This document shows positions 6,582-16,249 of a stretch of 64,000 nucleotides of DNA, piece by piece. The notes under the pieces are model-generated. The model ran no database searches. It worked only from the letters and a program-made list of their open reading frames with translations, and was not told where the DNA came from. Origin of the DNA: Sphingomonas colocasiae. Lineage in GTDB: Bacteria > Pseudomonadota > Alphaproteobacteria > Sphingomonadales > Sphingomonadaceae. Position 1 is the stretch's first letter; every line of letters begins with the position of its first letter. The DNA lies in the NCBI RefSeq assembly GCF_019880585.1, contig NZ_JAINVV010000010.1, positions 1 to 64,000 of the forward strand, in the 5' to 3' direction. The translations under genes and the position numbers were made by a program.

Positions 6582-8990
6582 TCAATCGGGGCGCATCGCC
6601 TGCGCCGCCAGCGCTTCTGCCTCGACCAGCAATTCGTCGTCGACAGTGCCCTGCGGCACATGTTCGCGCCCGATCATGACGAGCACGGGCACGGCCAGCG
6701 GCGTCACGCGCGGCAGGTCGACATGGACCATCGCGTCTTGGGCGCCGTCCAGCAGATCGGCCAGCCGTCCGACATCGGTGACGCGCGCGCGCGCATCTTC
6801 CCAGGCGGCGCGCAGCAGCAGATGATCGGGCTCGTAGCGGCGCAGCACGTCGTAGATCAGGTCGGTGGAAAAGGTGACCTGCTTGCCCGTCTTCTTCTTG
6901 CCGGGGTGCTGGCGCTCGACAAGGCCGCCGATCACCGCGACCTCGCGAAAGGCGCGTTTCAACAGGTGCGATCCCTGCACCCATTCGACGAACTCGTCCT
7001 CCAATATGTCGGGGGAGAAGAGCGGCGCCGGATCGGTGACGGGCTCGAGTCCGAAGGTGGCGAAGGCATAGTCGTTGGCGACGAAACCGATCGGCTTGAG
7101 CCCCAAAGTCTCCATGCGTTTGGTGACGAGCATGCCCAGCGACTGGTGGGCGTTCCAGCCCGCGAAGCTGTAGGCGACCATGTAATGCCGGCCTTCGTGC
7201 GGGAAGGTCTCGATCAGCAACTGATCGGGGCCGGGCAGGATCGATCGATAATCCTGCACCTCCAGCCATTCACGGACATCGTTGGGAAAGCGGCTCCATG
7301 CGGTGCGATCGTGCAGGAAGCCGCGCACGCGCCGCGCCAGATTGGTTGAAAGCGCCATGCGCGCGCCCATATAGCTCGGCACCCGCGCCGATCTGGTGGT
7401 CGCGCGGACGATCAGGTCGGTCGTGTCCATCCGCTCGACCTGCAGGCTGAGGCCGGCGAAGAAGAAGGTGTCGCCGGGCGAGAGGGTGGAGGCGAAATAT
7501 TCCTCGACCGAACCGAGCTTGCGGCCGTTCCTGAACCGCACATCGAGCGTTTCGGCATCGACGATGATGCCGGCGTTCAGCCGGTGCTGCTTGACGAAAT
7601 CGGGATGCGAGACGCGCCACAGCCCGTCATGGCCGTGCGTCAGCCGCTTGAAGCGATCATAGGCGCGCAGCGCATAGCCGCCATCCGCGATGAAGCCGAG
7701 CACGCGCGCGAAGGTCGCTTCGTCGAGCGCCGAATAGGGAAGCGCGGATCGCACCTCGTCGAGCATTGCGGCCTCGTCGAACGGCGCGGCGCAGGCGCAG
7801 GCCATGACATGCTGGGCCAGCACGTCGAGCGCGCCGGGGCGGAAGACATCCGGATCGAGCTCTCCGGCATCGACCGCGTCGAGCGCCGCGCGCGCCTCCA
7901 GATATTCGAAACGGTTGCCGGGCACGAGCACCGCTTCGGACGGTTCGTCGAGCCGGTGGTTGGCGCGGCCGATCCGCTGGAGCAGCCGCGAGGAGCCCTT
8001 GGGCGCCCCCATCTGGACGACGCAATCGACATCGCCCCAATCGACGCCGAGGTCCAGGCTCGCGGTCGCGACCAGCGCGCGCAACTTGCCGTCGGCCATC
8101 GCCGCTTCCACCTTGCGCCGTGCCTCGCGCGCCAGGCTGCCGTGATGGATGCCGATCGGCAGCTTCAGCTCATTGGCCTTCCACAGATCCTGGAAGATCA
8201 GTTCTGCCAGGCTGCGCGTGTTGCAGAAGACGAGCGTGGTGTTGTGCGTTTCGATCTCGGCCATCACCTGCGGGGACGCATAGCGCCCCGAATGGCCGGA
8301 CCAGGGCACGCGGTCCTCGGGCAGCAGGATCGAGATATCGGGTTCGGCGCCGGGTTCGCCGATCACCTTTTGGACCATGTCGATATCGCCATGCGGCGCC
8401 AGCCAGGCGCGATAGCCGTCGGGATCCGCGACCGTCGCGGACAGGGCGACGCGGCGGAAACCCGGCGCCAGCCTTTGCAGCCGCGAGAGCGAGAGCGAGA
8501 GCAGGTCGCCGCGCTTGGTGGTGGCGAAGGCGTGAACCTCGTCGATCACCACCGTTTTCAGGCCTTCGAACATCAGCATGCTGTCCGGATAGGACAGCAA
8601 CAGGCTCAGCGATTCAGGCGTGGTGAGCAGGATTTGCGGCGGACGGGCGCGCTGTCGCGCTTTGCGGTCGGACGGCGTGTCGCCCGTCCGCGTCTCGACG
8701 CGGATGTCGAGCCCCATCTCCGCGATCGGCGTCAGCAGATTGCGCTGCACGTCCACCGCCAGCGCCTTGAGCGGCGAGATATAGAGCGTATGCAGCCCGT
8801 CCATGGGTGCATCGATCAGATCGGCCAATGTTGGCAGGAAGCCCGAGAGCGTCTTGCCCGCGCCGGTCGGCGCGACGAGCAACGCGTGGCGGCCGGCCTG
8901 GGCTGCCGCCAGCATGTCGCGCTGATGGCGGCGCGGCGCCCAGCCCCTTTCGTCGAACCATCGTTCGAGGATGGCGGGCAACCGCTTCAA
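6582..8990 (-). CDS. Ligase-associated DEXH-box DNA helicase
   Basis: This is a superfamily 2 helicase of about 802 residues. Motif I is APTGAGKT (near 41), motif II is DEVH (near 147), motif III SAT is near 183, and LDLGVDW and QRIGRANHR (motifs V and VI) follow near 310-350. The N-terminal pattern (FDERGW-PRRHQRDM) and the long C-terminal Lhr-type region match the ligase-associated helicase that is paired in many bacteria with an ATP-dependent ligase and a beta-CASP exonuclease. No ATG exists near the conserved N-terminus; I chose TTG at 8990, and the longer ATG form from 9107 would overlap the divergent nuclease gene. The exonuclease partner is immediately divergent, but no ligase gene is present. 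Confidence 0.88.
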   Translation of the reverse strand: MKRLPAILERWFDERGWAPRRHQRDMLAAAQAGRHALLVAPTGAGKTLSGFLPTLADLIDAPMDGLHTLYISPLKALAVDVQRNLLTPIAEMGLDIRVETRTGDTPSDRKARQRARPPQILLTTPESLSLLLSYPDSMLMFEGLKTVVIDEVHAFATTKRGDLLSLSLSRLQRLAPGFRRVALSATVADPDGYRAWLAPHGDIDMVQKVIGEPGAEPDISILLPEDRVPWSGHSGRYASPQVMAEIETHNTTLVFCNTRSLAELIFQDLWKANELKLPIGIHHGSLAREARRKVEAAMADGKLRALVATASLDLGVDWGDVDCVVQMGAPKGSSRLLQRIGRANHRLDEPSEAVLVPGNRFEYLEARAALDAVDAGELDPDVFRPGALDVLAQHVMACACAAPFDEAAMLDEVRSALPYSALDEATFARVLGFIADGGYALRAYDRFKRLTHGHDGLWRVSHPDFVKQHRLNAGIIVDAETLDVRFRNGRKLGSVEEYFASTLSPGDTFFFAGLSLQVERMDTTDLIVRATTRSARVPSYMGARMALSTNLARRVRGFLHDRTAWSRFPNDVREWLEVQDYRSILPGPDQLLIETFPHEGRHYMVAYSFAGWNAHQSLGMLVTKRMETLGLKPIGFVANDYAFATFGLEPVTDPAPLFSPDILEDEFVEWVQGSHLLKRAFREVAVIGGLVERQHPGKKKTGKQVTFSTDLIYDVLRRYEPDHLLLRAAWEDARARVTDVGRLADLLDGAQDAMVHVDLPRVTPLAVPVLVMIGREHVPQGTVDDELLVEAEALAAQAMRPD

Positions 8991-9059
8991 TCCGCTTTCC
9001 GCCCGGCGGGGATGATGGAGGGACGGGAAGTTTCGGCCATTATGCCCTATATAGGGCCT

Positions 9060-10058
9060 ATGGCCAGACTCGGTAACTGGATCGCGCCGCACCCGCACGG
9101 CATTCATATCCCCGCCGCGGACATCTGGGTCGATCCGTCACGTCCGGTCGCGCGTGCGTTGATCACCCATGGCCATGCCGATCATGCACGCGGCGGGCAC
9201 GGCCAGGTCTGGGCGACGCCGGAGACGCTGGCGATCATGGAATGCCGCTATGGCCCCCAGCATGGCATTCCCGTGCAATATGGCGAAACGCTGGTCCTGG
9301 GCGATGTCGAGGTCGGTTTCGTGCCGGCGGGTCATGTGCTGGGATCGGCGCAGATCGTGCTCGATCATGCCGGCGAGCGCATCGTCGTCTCGGGCGACTA
9401 CAAGCGTCGCCCGGATCCGACCTGCGCCGGCTTCGAACCCGTCGCATGCGACGTCTTCATCACCGAGGCGACATTCGGCCTGCCGGTGTTCCGCCATCCC
9501 GAGACGCGTGACGAGATCGACAAGCTGCTCACCGCCCTGCGCGCCAATCCCGATCGATCGGTGCTGGTCGGCGCCTATGCCCTGGGCAAGGCGCAACGCG
9601 TCATCGCGGAGCTGCGCGCGATGGGCCATGGCGATCCGATCTATATCCATGGCGCGCTCCAGCGGCTGTGCGACCTTTATGTCGAACATGGCGTGGAGCT
9701 GGGCGATCTGCGCCCTGCGAGCGATGCGAGCAAGGAGGAGATGAAGGGCGCGATCATCCTGGCGCCGCCCTCCGCGCTCAACGATCGCTGGTCGCGGCGC
9801 CTGCCCGATCCGATCACCGCGATGGCGTCGGGCTGGATGCGCGTGCGCCAGCGCGGGGTGCAGCGCAATGTGGAGCTGCCGATCATCCTGTCCGACCATG
9901 CCGATTGGGACGAACTGACCCGCACCCTGACCGAGATTGCGCCTCGGGAAGTCTGGGTGACGCATGGGCGGGAGGATGCGCTGGTCCATTGGTGCGAAAC
10001 CCGCCAGATCAAGGCGCGGGCGCTCGATCTGGCGGGTTATGAAGACGAGGATGACTGA
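9060..10058 (+). CDS. Ligase-associated DNA damage response exonuclease (metallo-beta-lactamase/beta-CASP)
   Basis: The 332-residue protein has the metallo-beta-lactamase signature THGHADHARGG (near 38-48), then GHVLGSAQ and VVSGDYKRRPDP, which supply further metal ligands. The C-terminal LSDHADWDEL and WVTHGRED carry the beta-CASP motifs. This is the mRNA/DNA-processing nuclease fold used by the ligase-associated exonuclease family. The start could also be ATG at 9042 (six residues longer). It is divergent from the helicase with only about 69 bases between starts, suggesting shared control. The partner ligase is absent from the window. Confidence 0.88.
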   Translation: MARLGNWIAPHPHGIHIPAADIWVDPSRPVARALITHGHADHARGGHGQVWATPETLAIMECRYGPQHGIPVQYGETLVLGDVEVGFVPAGHVLGSAQIVLDHAGERIVVSGDYKRRPDPTCAGFEPVACDVFITEATFGLPVFRHPETRDEIDKLLTALRANPDRSVLVGAYALGKAQRVIAELRAMGHGDPIYIHGALQRLCDLYVEHGVELGDLRPASDASKEEMKGAIILAPPSALNDRWSRRLPDPITAMASGWMRVRQRGVQRNVELPIILSDHADWDELTRTLTEIAPREVWVTHGREDALVHWCETRQIKARALDLAGYEDEDD

Positions 10059-10064
10059 GGGGGA

Positions 10065-12428
10065 TCAGAAGCGCTTGGTCAGCCCGATGCCGATCGTGCG
10101 CGGACGATTGGCGTAATAGGTGACATCCGACGTCGCGAAATTGCTGTTGGCGAAGGTGAAGCTTCGCGACGTCTTGAAACGCGCATCGAACAGATTGTCC
10201 GCGAAGATGCGAGCGCTCCAGCTATCCCCTTCCAGGCGCAGCGAAAGGCTGGACAGCCAATAGCCGGCGATCGGCAGATATTGCCGATTGACAGTGGTGG
10301 AGGGAATCAGCGAGCCGGCCGTCGTGCCGCGCACCGGCTGGAAGCGGCCGAAATCGGCATAGCTGCCGCTGGTATAGCTGGTCAGCCAGTTCATTCCGGC
10401 CTTCAGGCCACCGCTGAGTTCGGTGCTGTAATCCGCCATCAATGACAATGCGTGGCGCGGCACCAGCGGCATCCGCTCGCCCTTGAAGCCGATGCGTTCG
10501 ATCGACTCGGTCAATTTGGCGTCGGTATAGCTATAGCCCAGGTTGAACGAGAGGCCGCGCGTCAGGATGTCGCGCGCATTGAGTTCGATTTCGATACCCT
10601 GCGAGACCGCCTTGCCGGCATTGCCCTGATAGGAAAAGCCGATCGGGGTGCGGACGGTGGTCTGGATGTCCGACCAGTCGATCCGGAACAGCGCCGAACT
10701 CACATAGATCCGGTTCTGCGCGAAGGAGAATTTGCCGCCGAGCTCGTAGCTGATCAGGTCGTCCGAATTGAACTGATATCCTTCGGGCGGAACGCCGGTA
10801 TTGGGGGTCAGGCGGTTGAAGCCGCCCGGCCGGAATCCCTGAGCGATCGTCGCGTAGATAAGGCCGGCGCCGAGCTTGTATGAGGTGTTGAAGCGCCAGA
10901 CGGTGCCCTTCTCATGGTTGCTGCCGTAGGAGAATTCGTCCGCATAGGGCACGGTGCGCGCCAGTCCGTTCGCGTCGCGCGCATTGCGGCCGAACCATTG
11001 GTCGATCGCGTAGAATTCACCATCGCCGCGTACGTCGAAATAGCGTCCGCCGACTGAAGCCTGCCAGGCGTCGGTGAATTGGTATTTGAGTTCCCCGAAC
11101 ACCGCATATTGCCGCGAACGATCGGTATAGGCGTAGTTATATTCCTTGTTGTCGTTGATCTTGGCTCCAATGATGTTCTGTTCGAAAGCGGCCTGCCCCG
11201 GGAAGGGGATAGGCACGAATTCCTGGTCGTTCTCGCCGGTGCGTTCCTTGTTGTAATAGCCGCCGATGATCCAGTTGAACGGGCCGTCCGATGCGGAGAC
11301 CAGCCGGACCTCCTGGGTGAAGGCGTGCGATCGCGCGCGGCGCACCGAATATTCGGTGAATTCCGGAATATCGTCGGGATCGAGGAAGCTGCCGAAGATC
11401 GAATCGCGGATGCCGAAAGTGCCGTCATTCGAGGAATCGTGCTTCTCGTCGATATAGGAGGAGCTCGACGTCAGCTTCGCCCAGCCGAAATCATAGGCGA
11501 GCGTGAGGTTGGCGAGTTGCGCCCGATAGCGGGTGATGCCCGGGTGGATATAGTCGACGGTCAGCCGGGGCTGGCTTTCGCGCTGCAGGACGGATTCGCC
11601 GTACCGCGCGGTCTGGCGATAATAAGTGAGGCTGACTTCCAGATCGTCGACCGGTTTCATCAGCACAGCGATGCGGCCGGACGTCGTCCGGTCGTCATTG
11701 ACGTTCTTGGCCCCCGTCCGGACATTGTCGATGAAGCCGTCATTGTCGAAGCGGCCCAGATTGGCGCGGATCGCGATCCAGTCGTTGACGGGCACGTTGA
11801 TCATGCCGGTCAGGTTGTAATTGGCGCCACCGTGGCGCGTCGTCGAAAGTTCGCCGCCCACGCTGCCTTCGAACTTCGTGGTATCGGGCTTTTTCGAAAT
11901 GTAGCGCAGCGTACCGCCGATCGCGCCGCCGCCGAACAACGTGCCCTGGGGGCCGCGCAGCACCTCGACGCGCTCGATGTCGAGCAGTTTCAGGTCCAGC
12001 GGGGTGCCGCGATAGGGCATGTCGACCTGCACTTCGTCGACATAGACTGTCGTCGTCGGCGCCAGACCCGCCTCGCTGCCCGTTCTGAGGCCGCGCAGCA
12101 CCAGCTTGGCGCCGCCCGAGGGGCCATAGTCGTTCATCGAGAGCCCGGGCACGGTGCGCGCGAAATCGGTGAGGTCTGTCGCGCCGGTCTTCTCCAGCGT
12201 GTCCGCCGAGATTGCCTGGATGTTGAACGGCACGTCGCGCACCGTTTCGGCTCTGCGGGTCGCCGTCACGACGATCTCGTCGGCCGCCTGGGGCGCCTCG
12301 TTCGCCGCGCCGTTCTGTCCGGGATTCGCGCCGGTCTGCGCGAAGCCCGGGCTCGCCGCCACGACGATCGATGCCGCCGACGCCAGCGCCGCCGCGATCG
12401 TCCGTTGAATGTTCCGCCCGTTTCTCAT
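10065..12428 (-). CDS. TonB-dependent outer-membrane receptor
   Basis: The 787-residue protein begins with a signal peptide (cleaved near GFAQTG), followed by a TonB box-like DEIVVTATRR, a plug domain (VPFNIQAISADTL ... VPGLSMNDYG, LRGLR) and a 22-strand type barrel. It ends in the aromatic terminal residue typical of barrels (LTKRF). TonB/ExbBD energise uptake of bulky substrates through such channels. It faces an RpiR regulator across a 205-base AT-rich gap and is followed by a D-amino-acid/peptide catabolic set, so the ligand may be a peptide or D-residue-containing compound rather than iron. That is inference from context. Confidence 0.92.
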   Translation of the reverse strand: MRNGRNIQRTIAAALASAASIVVAASPGFAQTGANPGQNGAANEAPQAADEIVVTATRRAETVRDVPFNIQAISADTLEKTGATDLTDFARTVPGLSMNDYGPSGGAKLVLRGLRTGSEAGLAPTTTVYVDEVQVDMPYRGTPLDLKLLDIERVEVLRGPQGTLFGGGAIGGTLRYISKKPDTTKFEGSVGGELSTTRHGGANYNLTGMINVPVNDWIAIRANLGRFDNDGFIDNVRTGAKNVNDDRTTSGRIAVLMKPVDDLEVSLTYYRQTARYGESVLQRESQPRLTVDYIHPGITRYRAQLANLTLAYDFGWAKLTSSSSYIDEKHDSSNDGTFGIRDSIFGSFLDPDDIPEFTEYSVRRARSHAFTQEVRLVSASDGPFNWIIGGYYNKERTGENDQEFVPIPFPGQAAFEQNIIGAKINDNKEYNYAYTDRSRQYAVFGELKYQFTDAWQASVGGRYFDVRGDGEFYAIDQWFGRNARDANGLARTVPYADEFSYGSNHEKGTVWRFNTSYKLGAGLIYATIAQGFRPGGFNRLTPNTGVPPEGYQFNSDDLISYELGGKFSFAQNRIYVSSALFRIDWSDIQTTVRTPIGFSYQGNAGKAVSQGIEIELNARDILTRGLSFNLGYSYTDAKLTESIERIGFKGERMPLVPRHALSLMADYSTELSGGLKAGMNWLTSYTSGSYADFGRFQPVRGTTAGSLIPSTTVNRQYLPIAGYWLSSLSLRLEGDSWSARIFADNLFDARFKTSRSFTFANSNFATSDVTYYANRPRTIGIGLTKRF

Positions 12429-12497
12429 GCTCTCTCCCCTTTTTCGATGCCGGGGCCTGCCCCGGTCTGTTCGAATCCTGTCAGCGCGTGTTATTAG

Positions 12498-12540
12498 GGT
12501 ATAAATATACCATTATGTCAATATGTGATAGTTATGTAAC
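12498..12540. promoter_or_regulatory. AT-rich operator/promoter region between TonB receptor and rpiR-type gene
   Basis: In a GC-rich setting this stretch is strikingly AT-rich. It holds the dyad GGTATA-AA-TATACC (12498-12511), TTATGTCA (12513-12520) and TGATAGTTAT (12526-12535). On the minus strand TTGACA with a CCTAAT 17 bases later could form the receptor promoter. TTATGTCA and the reverse of TGATAGTTAT both recur in 15131-15170. I infer an RpiR binding region. Confidence 0.5.
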
Positions 12541-12633
12541 ATCGGTTTCGCGGGCGCCGGGGGGGCGGGCTTCCTCCCCGGCCGATCAGGCTCTAGGACT
12601 TGCGAAGATAAGGAATCCGGGGAGAGACGATCC

Positions 12634-13536
12634 GTGGCAGATGAAACCGATACGTCCCACGATCTGCTGCAGCGGCTTGAGGACAGTCTTGACGGCTTCA
12701 CGCCCGCCGAACGGACGATCGCCAATTTCATCCTCACCAATCGCGGCGGCATCGCGTTCGAAACCGCCAATTCGATCGCCGACAAGCTGGAGGTGAGCGC
12801 GATCACCGTCGGCCGGTTCTCACGCAAGATGGGCTATCGCCATTTCAAGGATCTGAAGGCGGGGCTGCGCACCACCATGTCGGGCGTGCCCTGGCTGGTC
12901 GGCGATCAGGTGACCGAGTTCGTCGGCGCGCGCGGCGAGAGCAACCGCACCAAACGCAGCCTAGAACTTGAGCTGGCCGGTATCATCGAAGTCTATGGCT
13001 TGGCTGAAACCGAGACCTGGAAGGACGTGGTGGCGCTTCTGGCGCACAGCCGGCACGTGCATGTCGCGGGCTTCCAGACCGAGCGCGGGGTCGCGATCAC
13101 GCTGGCGCATCTGCTGCAATATGCGCGTGACGGGGTCAGCATCGTCGACATGACGGCGGGCAATTACCACGAGATCTTCGCGGGCGATCCCGAGGGGCGC
13201 TGCCTCGTCCTTGTCGATATGCGACGCTATTCGGAACAGGCTTATGACCTGGCGGCCAGGGCCAATCACGGCGGCATTCCCGTCGTGATGCTCACCGACA
13301 AATTCTGCGACTGGATCCGCAAGTTCACCAGCCACATCATCGCGGTGTCGACCGAGGTCGAGCTGTTCTGGAGTTCTCAGGTCTCGCTCGGTTGCGTCGT
13401 CAATCTGCTCGTCAACGACGTGATCGGCGAACTGGGCGCCCCGGTGGAAGAGCGGCTGGAGCGCCTGTCCGAACTCTACCAATCCTATACCGGCCATGTC
13501 GGCAGCCCGGCGGCGCGCAGGGCCGGCAAATCATGA
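12634..13536 (+). CDS. MurR/RpiR family transcriptional regulator
   Basis: The 300-residue protein has an N-terminal RpiR helix-turn-helix (about 15-85, with TPAERTIANFIL, KLEVSAITVGRFSRKMGY and FKDLK) and a C-terminal SIS sugar-isomerase-like sensor domain (about 120-265, with VHVAGFQTERG and VLVDMRRYS). RpiR proteins usually sense phosphosugars, but several control amino-acid or other catabolic loci. The start is GTG with GGGGAGAG upstream. It is divergent from the TonB receptor and converges on the permease; shared words in the two promoter regions point to it as the local regulator. Confidence 0.9.
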   Translation: MADETDTSHDLLQRLEDSLDGFTPAERTIANFILTNRGGIAFETANSIADKLEVSAITVGRFSRKMGYRHFKDLKAGLRTTMSGVPWLVGDQVTEFVGARGESNRTKRSLELELAGIIEVYGLAETETWKDVVALLAHSRHVHVAGFQTERGVAITLAHLLQYARDGVSIVDMTAGNYHEIFAGDPEGRCLVLVDMRRYSEQAYDLAARANHGGIPVVMLTDKFCDWIRKFTSHIIAVSTEVELFWSSQVSLGCVVNLLVNDVIGELGAPVEERLERLSELYQSYTGHVGSPAARRAGKS

Positions 13537-13573
13537 CGTGGATTGGCCGTTCCCTGCTTCGCGCCGGTTTGCT

Positions 13574-15016
13574 TCAGGCGGGTTTGCCTTTTCGCGCCAG
13601 GCCATAGAGCCAATAGACGCCGCCGCCGATCGCCAGCCAGATGACGAGCCGGACCCAGGTGTCCAACGGCAGGCTCCACATCAGATACAGGCAGGCCGCG
13701 ATGCTGAGCAGCGGCGTCCAGGGGTAGAGCGGAACCTGGAACGGGCGCGACACATCGGGTTCGCGTCGCCGCAGGACGATCACGCTTGCCGCGACCATCA
13801 CGAACGCGAACAATGTACCCATCGAGATGAGTTCGCTGAGCAGGCTCAGCGGCAGCACGCCCGCCGCGATCGATGCGATCACGCCGGTCACCAGCGTTCC
13901 GGCGACGGGAATGTGCGATCGGCCGCGCACGCGCGTGAAGGCCGCCGGCAACAGGCCGTCACGCCCCATCGCATAGAAGATGCGGACCTGACCGAGGATG
14001 CTGACGAGCAGCACCGAAACCAGCCCGGCGATCGCGACGAAGCCCACGATCACCTTGGTCCAGGCGAGCCCCGGCCCGGCGGCGTTGAGCGCGACATAGA
14101 CGGGATCGGGAACGTCGAGCAGGCGATAGCTGACCAGCCCCGTGATCACGAGCCCGACAAGCGCGTAGAGCAAGGTCGTCACGCCGACCGAGGCGAGCAG
14201 GGCGCGGGGAACGGTGCGCTGCGGATCGCGGACGTCCTGCGCCAGCGTGGAAACCGCGTCGAAGCCGACATAGGCGAAGAACAGCACGCCCGCGCCCTGC
14301 ATGACGCCCGACCAGCCGAACTGGCCGAACACGCCCTCATTGGGCGGAACGAAGGGCGACCAGTTGGCCTGGTCCACGAACGCGAAACCGGTCAGCACGA
14401 CGAGCAGCATCGCGCCGATCTTGGCGACGACGATCAGCGTGTTGATCCGCGCCGAGAATTCGGTGCCGCGCAGCAGCATCGCGGTGCAGAAGATCGTCAG
14501 CAGCACCGCGGGCAGGTCGACGATCGACCCCGTCGCCACCAGATTGCGGTCCGCCGAGATGGTGAACGGCGCCTGCGCGAACATGGCCGGAATGCCCAGC
14601 CCGATATCGTGCAGCACCGACTGGGTATAAGCCGACCAGCCGATCGCGACGAGCGCGCCGGCAAAGAGATATTCGAGCACCAGGCACCAGCCCACCGACC
14701 AGGCGGCCGCCTCCCCCATCGATGCATAGGTGTAGGAATAGGCGCTGCCCGCCACCGGCATCATCGCGGCGAGCTCGGCATAGCATAACCCGGCCAGCAG
14801 GCAGACGCCGCTGGCGATCAGAAAGGACAGCGCGACCGCCGGCCCCGAATGCTGCGCGGCGACGGTGCCAGTCAGGATGAAGATGCCGGCGCCGACGGTG
14901 CTGCCGACGCCGAAGCAGATCAGCGCGAACAGCCCGATATCGGATGACAGTTTCGTGTCTTTCCTGTCCGCGCTCGCCTGGAGCGCGGCGACGGTCTTGC
15001 GTGCGAACGGGGTCAT
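13574..15016 (-). CDS. APC superfamily amino acid permease
   Basis: The 480-residue protein has about twelve hydrophobic helices. The APC signature is in helix 1 (GVGSTVGAGIFILTG) and helix 2-3 (CYAELAAMMPVAGSAYSYTY), as in cationic/general amino-acid transporters of the YfnA/CAT type. It moves amino acids across the cytoplasmic membrane, usually with protons. The ATG at 15016 is taken; a TTG at 15034 would add six residues. It faces the DUF1611 gene across a 214-base gap that holds the shared RpiR-like words, and so is probably the importer for this catabolic cluster. Confidence 0.9.
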   Translation of the reverse strand: MTPFARKTVAALQASADRKDTKLSSDIGLFALICFGVGSTVGAGIFILTGTVAAQHSGPAVALSFLIASGVCLLAGLCYAELAAMMPVAGSAYSYTYASMGEAAAWSVGWCLVLEYLFAGALVAIGWSAYTQSVLHDIGLGIPAMFAQAPFTISADRNLVATGSIVDLPAVLLTIFCTAMLLRGTEFSARINTLIVVAKIGAMLLVVLTGFAFVDQANWSPFVPPNEGVFGQFGWSGVMQGAGVLFFAYVGFDAVSTLAQDVRDPQRTVPRALLASVGVTTLLYALVGLVITGLVSYRLLDVPDPVYVALNAAGPGLAWTKVIVGFVAIAGLVSVLLVSILGQVRIFYAMGRDGLLPAAFTRVRGRSHIPVAGTLVTGVIASIAAGVLPLSLLSELISMGTLFAFVMVAASVIVLRRREPDVSRPFQVPLYPWTPLLSIAACLYLMWSLPLDTWVRLVIWLAIGGGVYWLYGLARKGKPA

Positions 15017-15130
15017 GCGCGCGCCGTTCCGCAATCGCGGGTCCGTGATCGACGGGGCAGGGGTGGGTTGGGCAGGCTTTTCAAGCGTCGTCTCCAGCGC
15101 GTCGTCATCGGTCGGCCGATGATGTTAAAT

Positions 15131-15170
15131 TTATGTCAGTTGACTTCTAGAGTGATATTTATAACTATCA
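15131..15170. promoter_or_regulatory. Second candidate RpiR operator, between permease and DUF1611 gene
   Basis: This AT-rich island contains TTATGTCA (15131-15138), identical to the word upstream of the TonB receptor, and ATAACTATCA (15161-15170), the exact reverse complement of TGATAGTTAT at 12526-12535. TGATATTTATAACTATCA (15153-15170) is itself a TGATA/TATCA dyad. It overlaps possible promoter elements (TTGACT at 15140). Shared words are seen; binding is inference. Confidence 0.5.
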
Positions 15171-15230
15171 AGCCGTTCGCTGCCATGCGGACGACATGTG
15201 CCCATTCGCAGCAGGAAAGACCGCGCCGAG

Positions 15231-16241
15231 ATGATCATCCCCGGAAAATATCTGTTGTTCCTGGGCGATGTCGCCGATCGGCTCGATGCGAAGACGGCGT
15301 GCGGACTGCTCGACTGGGCGCCGGAGCGGTGCGCCGGCCAGTGGCGGCTGCCCTCCTGCGGCGTCGATCTGGGCCTGGAGGACATGGATTTCGAACAGGC
15401 CCTGGCCGCTGGCGCGCGGACGCTGGTGATCGGCGTCACGCCCTTTGGCGGCGCCATCGCCGATAGCTGGATCGCGCCGATCACGGCCGCGCTCGATGCC
15501 GGGCTCAATGTCGCGAGCGGCATGCACCGGCGGCTCGGCACCGTTCCCGAAATCGCCGCGGCGGCGGAGCGGTCGGGCGCATCCTTGTTCGACGTCCGCG
15601 TGCCGGGCCGGTCCTTTCCGGTCGGCACCGGCCGAAAGCGCACCGGCCGGCGGATGCTGATGGTCGGCACCGATTGCGCGGTGGGCAAGAAATACACGGC
15701 GCTCGCTATCGCGCGCGCGCTGACGGAAAGCGGCGGGAAGGCGACCTTCCGCGCCACCGGGCAAACCGGCATATTGATCGCGGGCGAGGGCGTGCCGATC
15801 GATGCGATCGTGTCCGATTTCGTCGCGGGCGCGGCGGAGAGCCTGTCGCCCGACAATGATGCCGATCACTGGGACGTGATCGAAGGGCAGGGTTCGCTGT
15901 TCCATCCCGCCTATGCGGGCGTCGCGCTTGGCCTGCTCCACGGTTCACAGCCCGACGCGATCATTCTCTGCCACGCGGCGGGCCGCACGCATGTGGACGG
16001 ATATCCGGATTTCCCGCTGCCCGAATTGGCCGAATGCATCGAAGCCAATCTGGAACTGGCGCGCCGCACCAACCCGGCGGTCCGCTGCGCGGGCATCAGC
16101 GTCAATACGTCGGCGCTGCCGGTGGAAGAGCGGGCCGCCTATTTGCAGGCCATCGGCGATCGCTTCGGACTTCCCTGTTTCGATCCCGTGGCGACCGGGG
16201 CCGACGCGCTCGTCGCGCATGTCGCCGCCACCTTCGACTAG
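15231..16241 (+). CDS. DUF1611 family enzyme, DgcN-like (D-glutamate N-acetyltransferase candidate)
   Basis: The 336-residue protein has an N-terminal Rossmann-like part (KYLLFLGD, VIGVTPFGG) and a C-terminal P-loop-like segment MVGTDCAVGKKYTAL (near 143-158), then VIEGQGSLFHPAYAG and CHAAGRTHVDGYPDFP. This is the DUF1611 layout. A member, DgcN, was reported to acetylate D-glutamate, with DgcA then racemising the product; here a DgcA-like gene follows after 8 bases, which supports that pairing. The ATG at 15231 follows AGGAAAGA. An alternative is a related N-acylation of another D-amino acid or dipeptide. Confidence 0.8.
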   Translation: MIIPGKYLLFLGDVADRLDAKTACGLLDWAPERCAGQWRLPSCGVDLGLEDMDFEQALAAGARTLVIGVTPFGGAIADSWIAPITAALDAGLNVASGMHRRLGTVPEIAAAAERSGASLFDVRVPGRSFPVGTGRKRTGRRMLMVGTDCAVGKKYTALAIARALTESGGKATFRATGQTGILIAGEGVPIDAIVSDFVAGAAESLSPDNDADHWDVIEGQGSLFHPAYAGVALGLLHGSQPDAIILCHAAGRTHVDGYPDFPLPELAECIEANLELARRTNPAVRCAGISVNTSALPVEERAAYLQAIGDRFGLPCFDPVATGADALVAHVAATFD

Positions 16242-16249
16242 GCGCTTCC

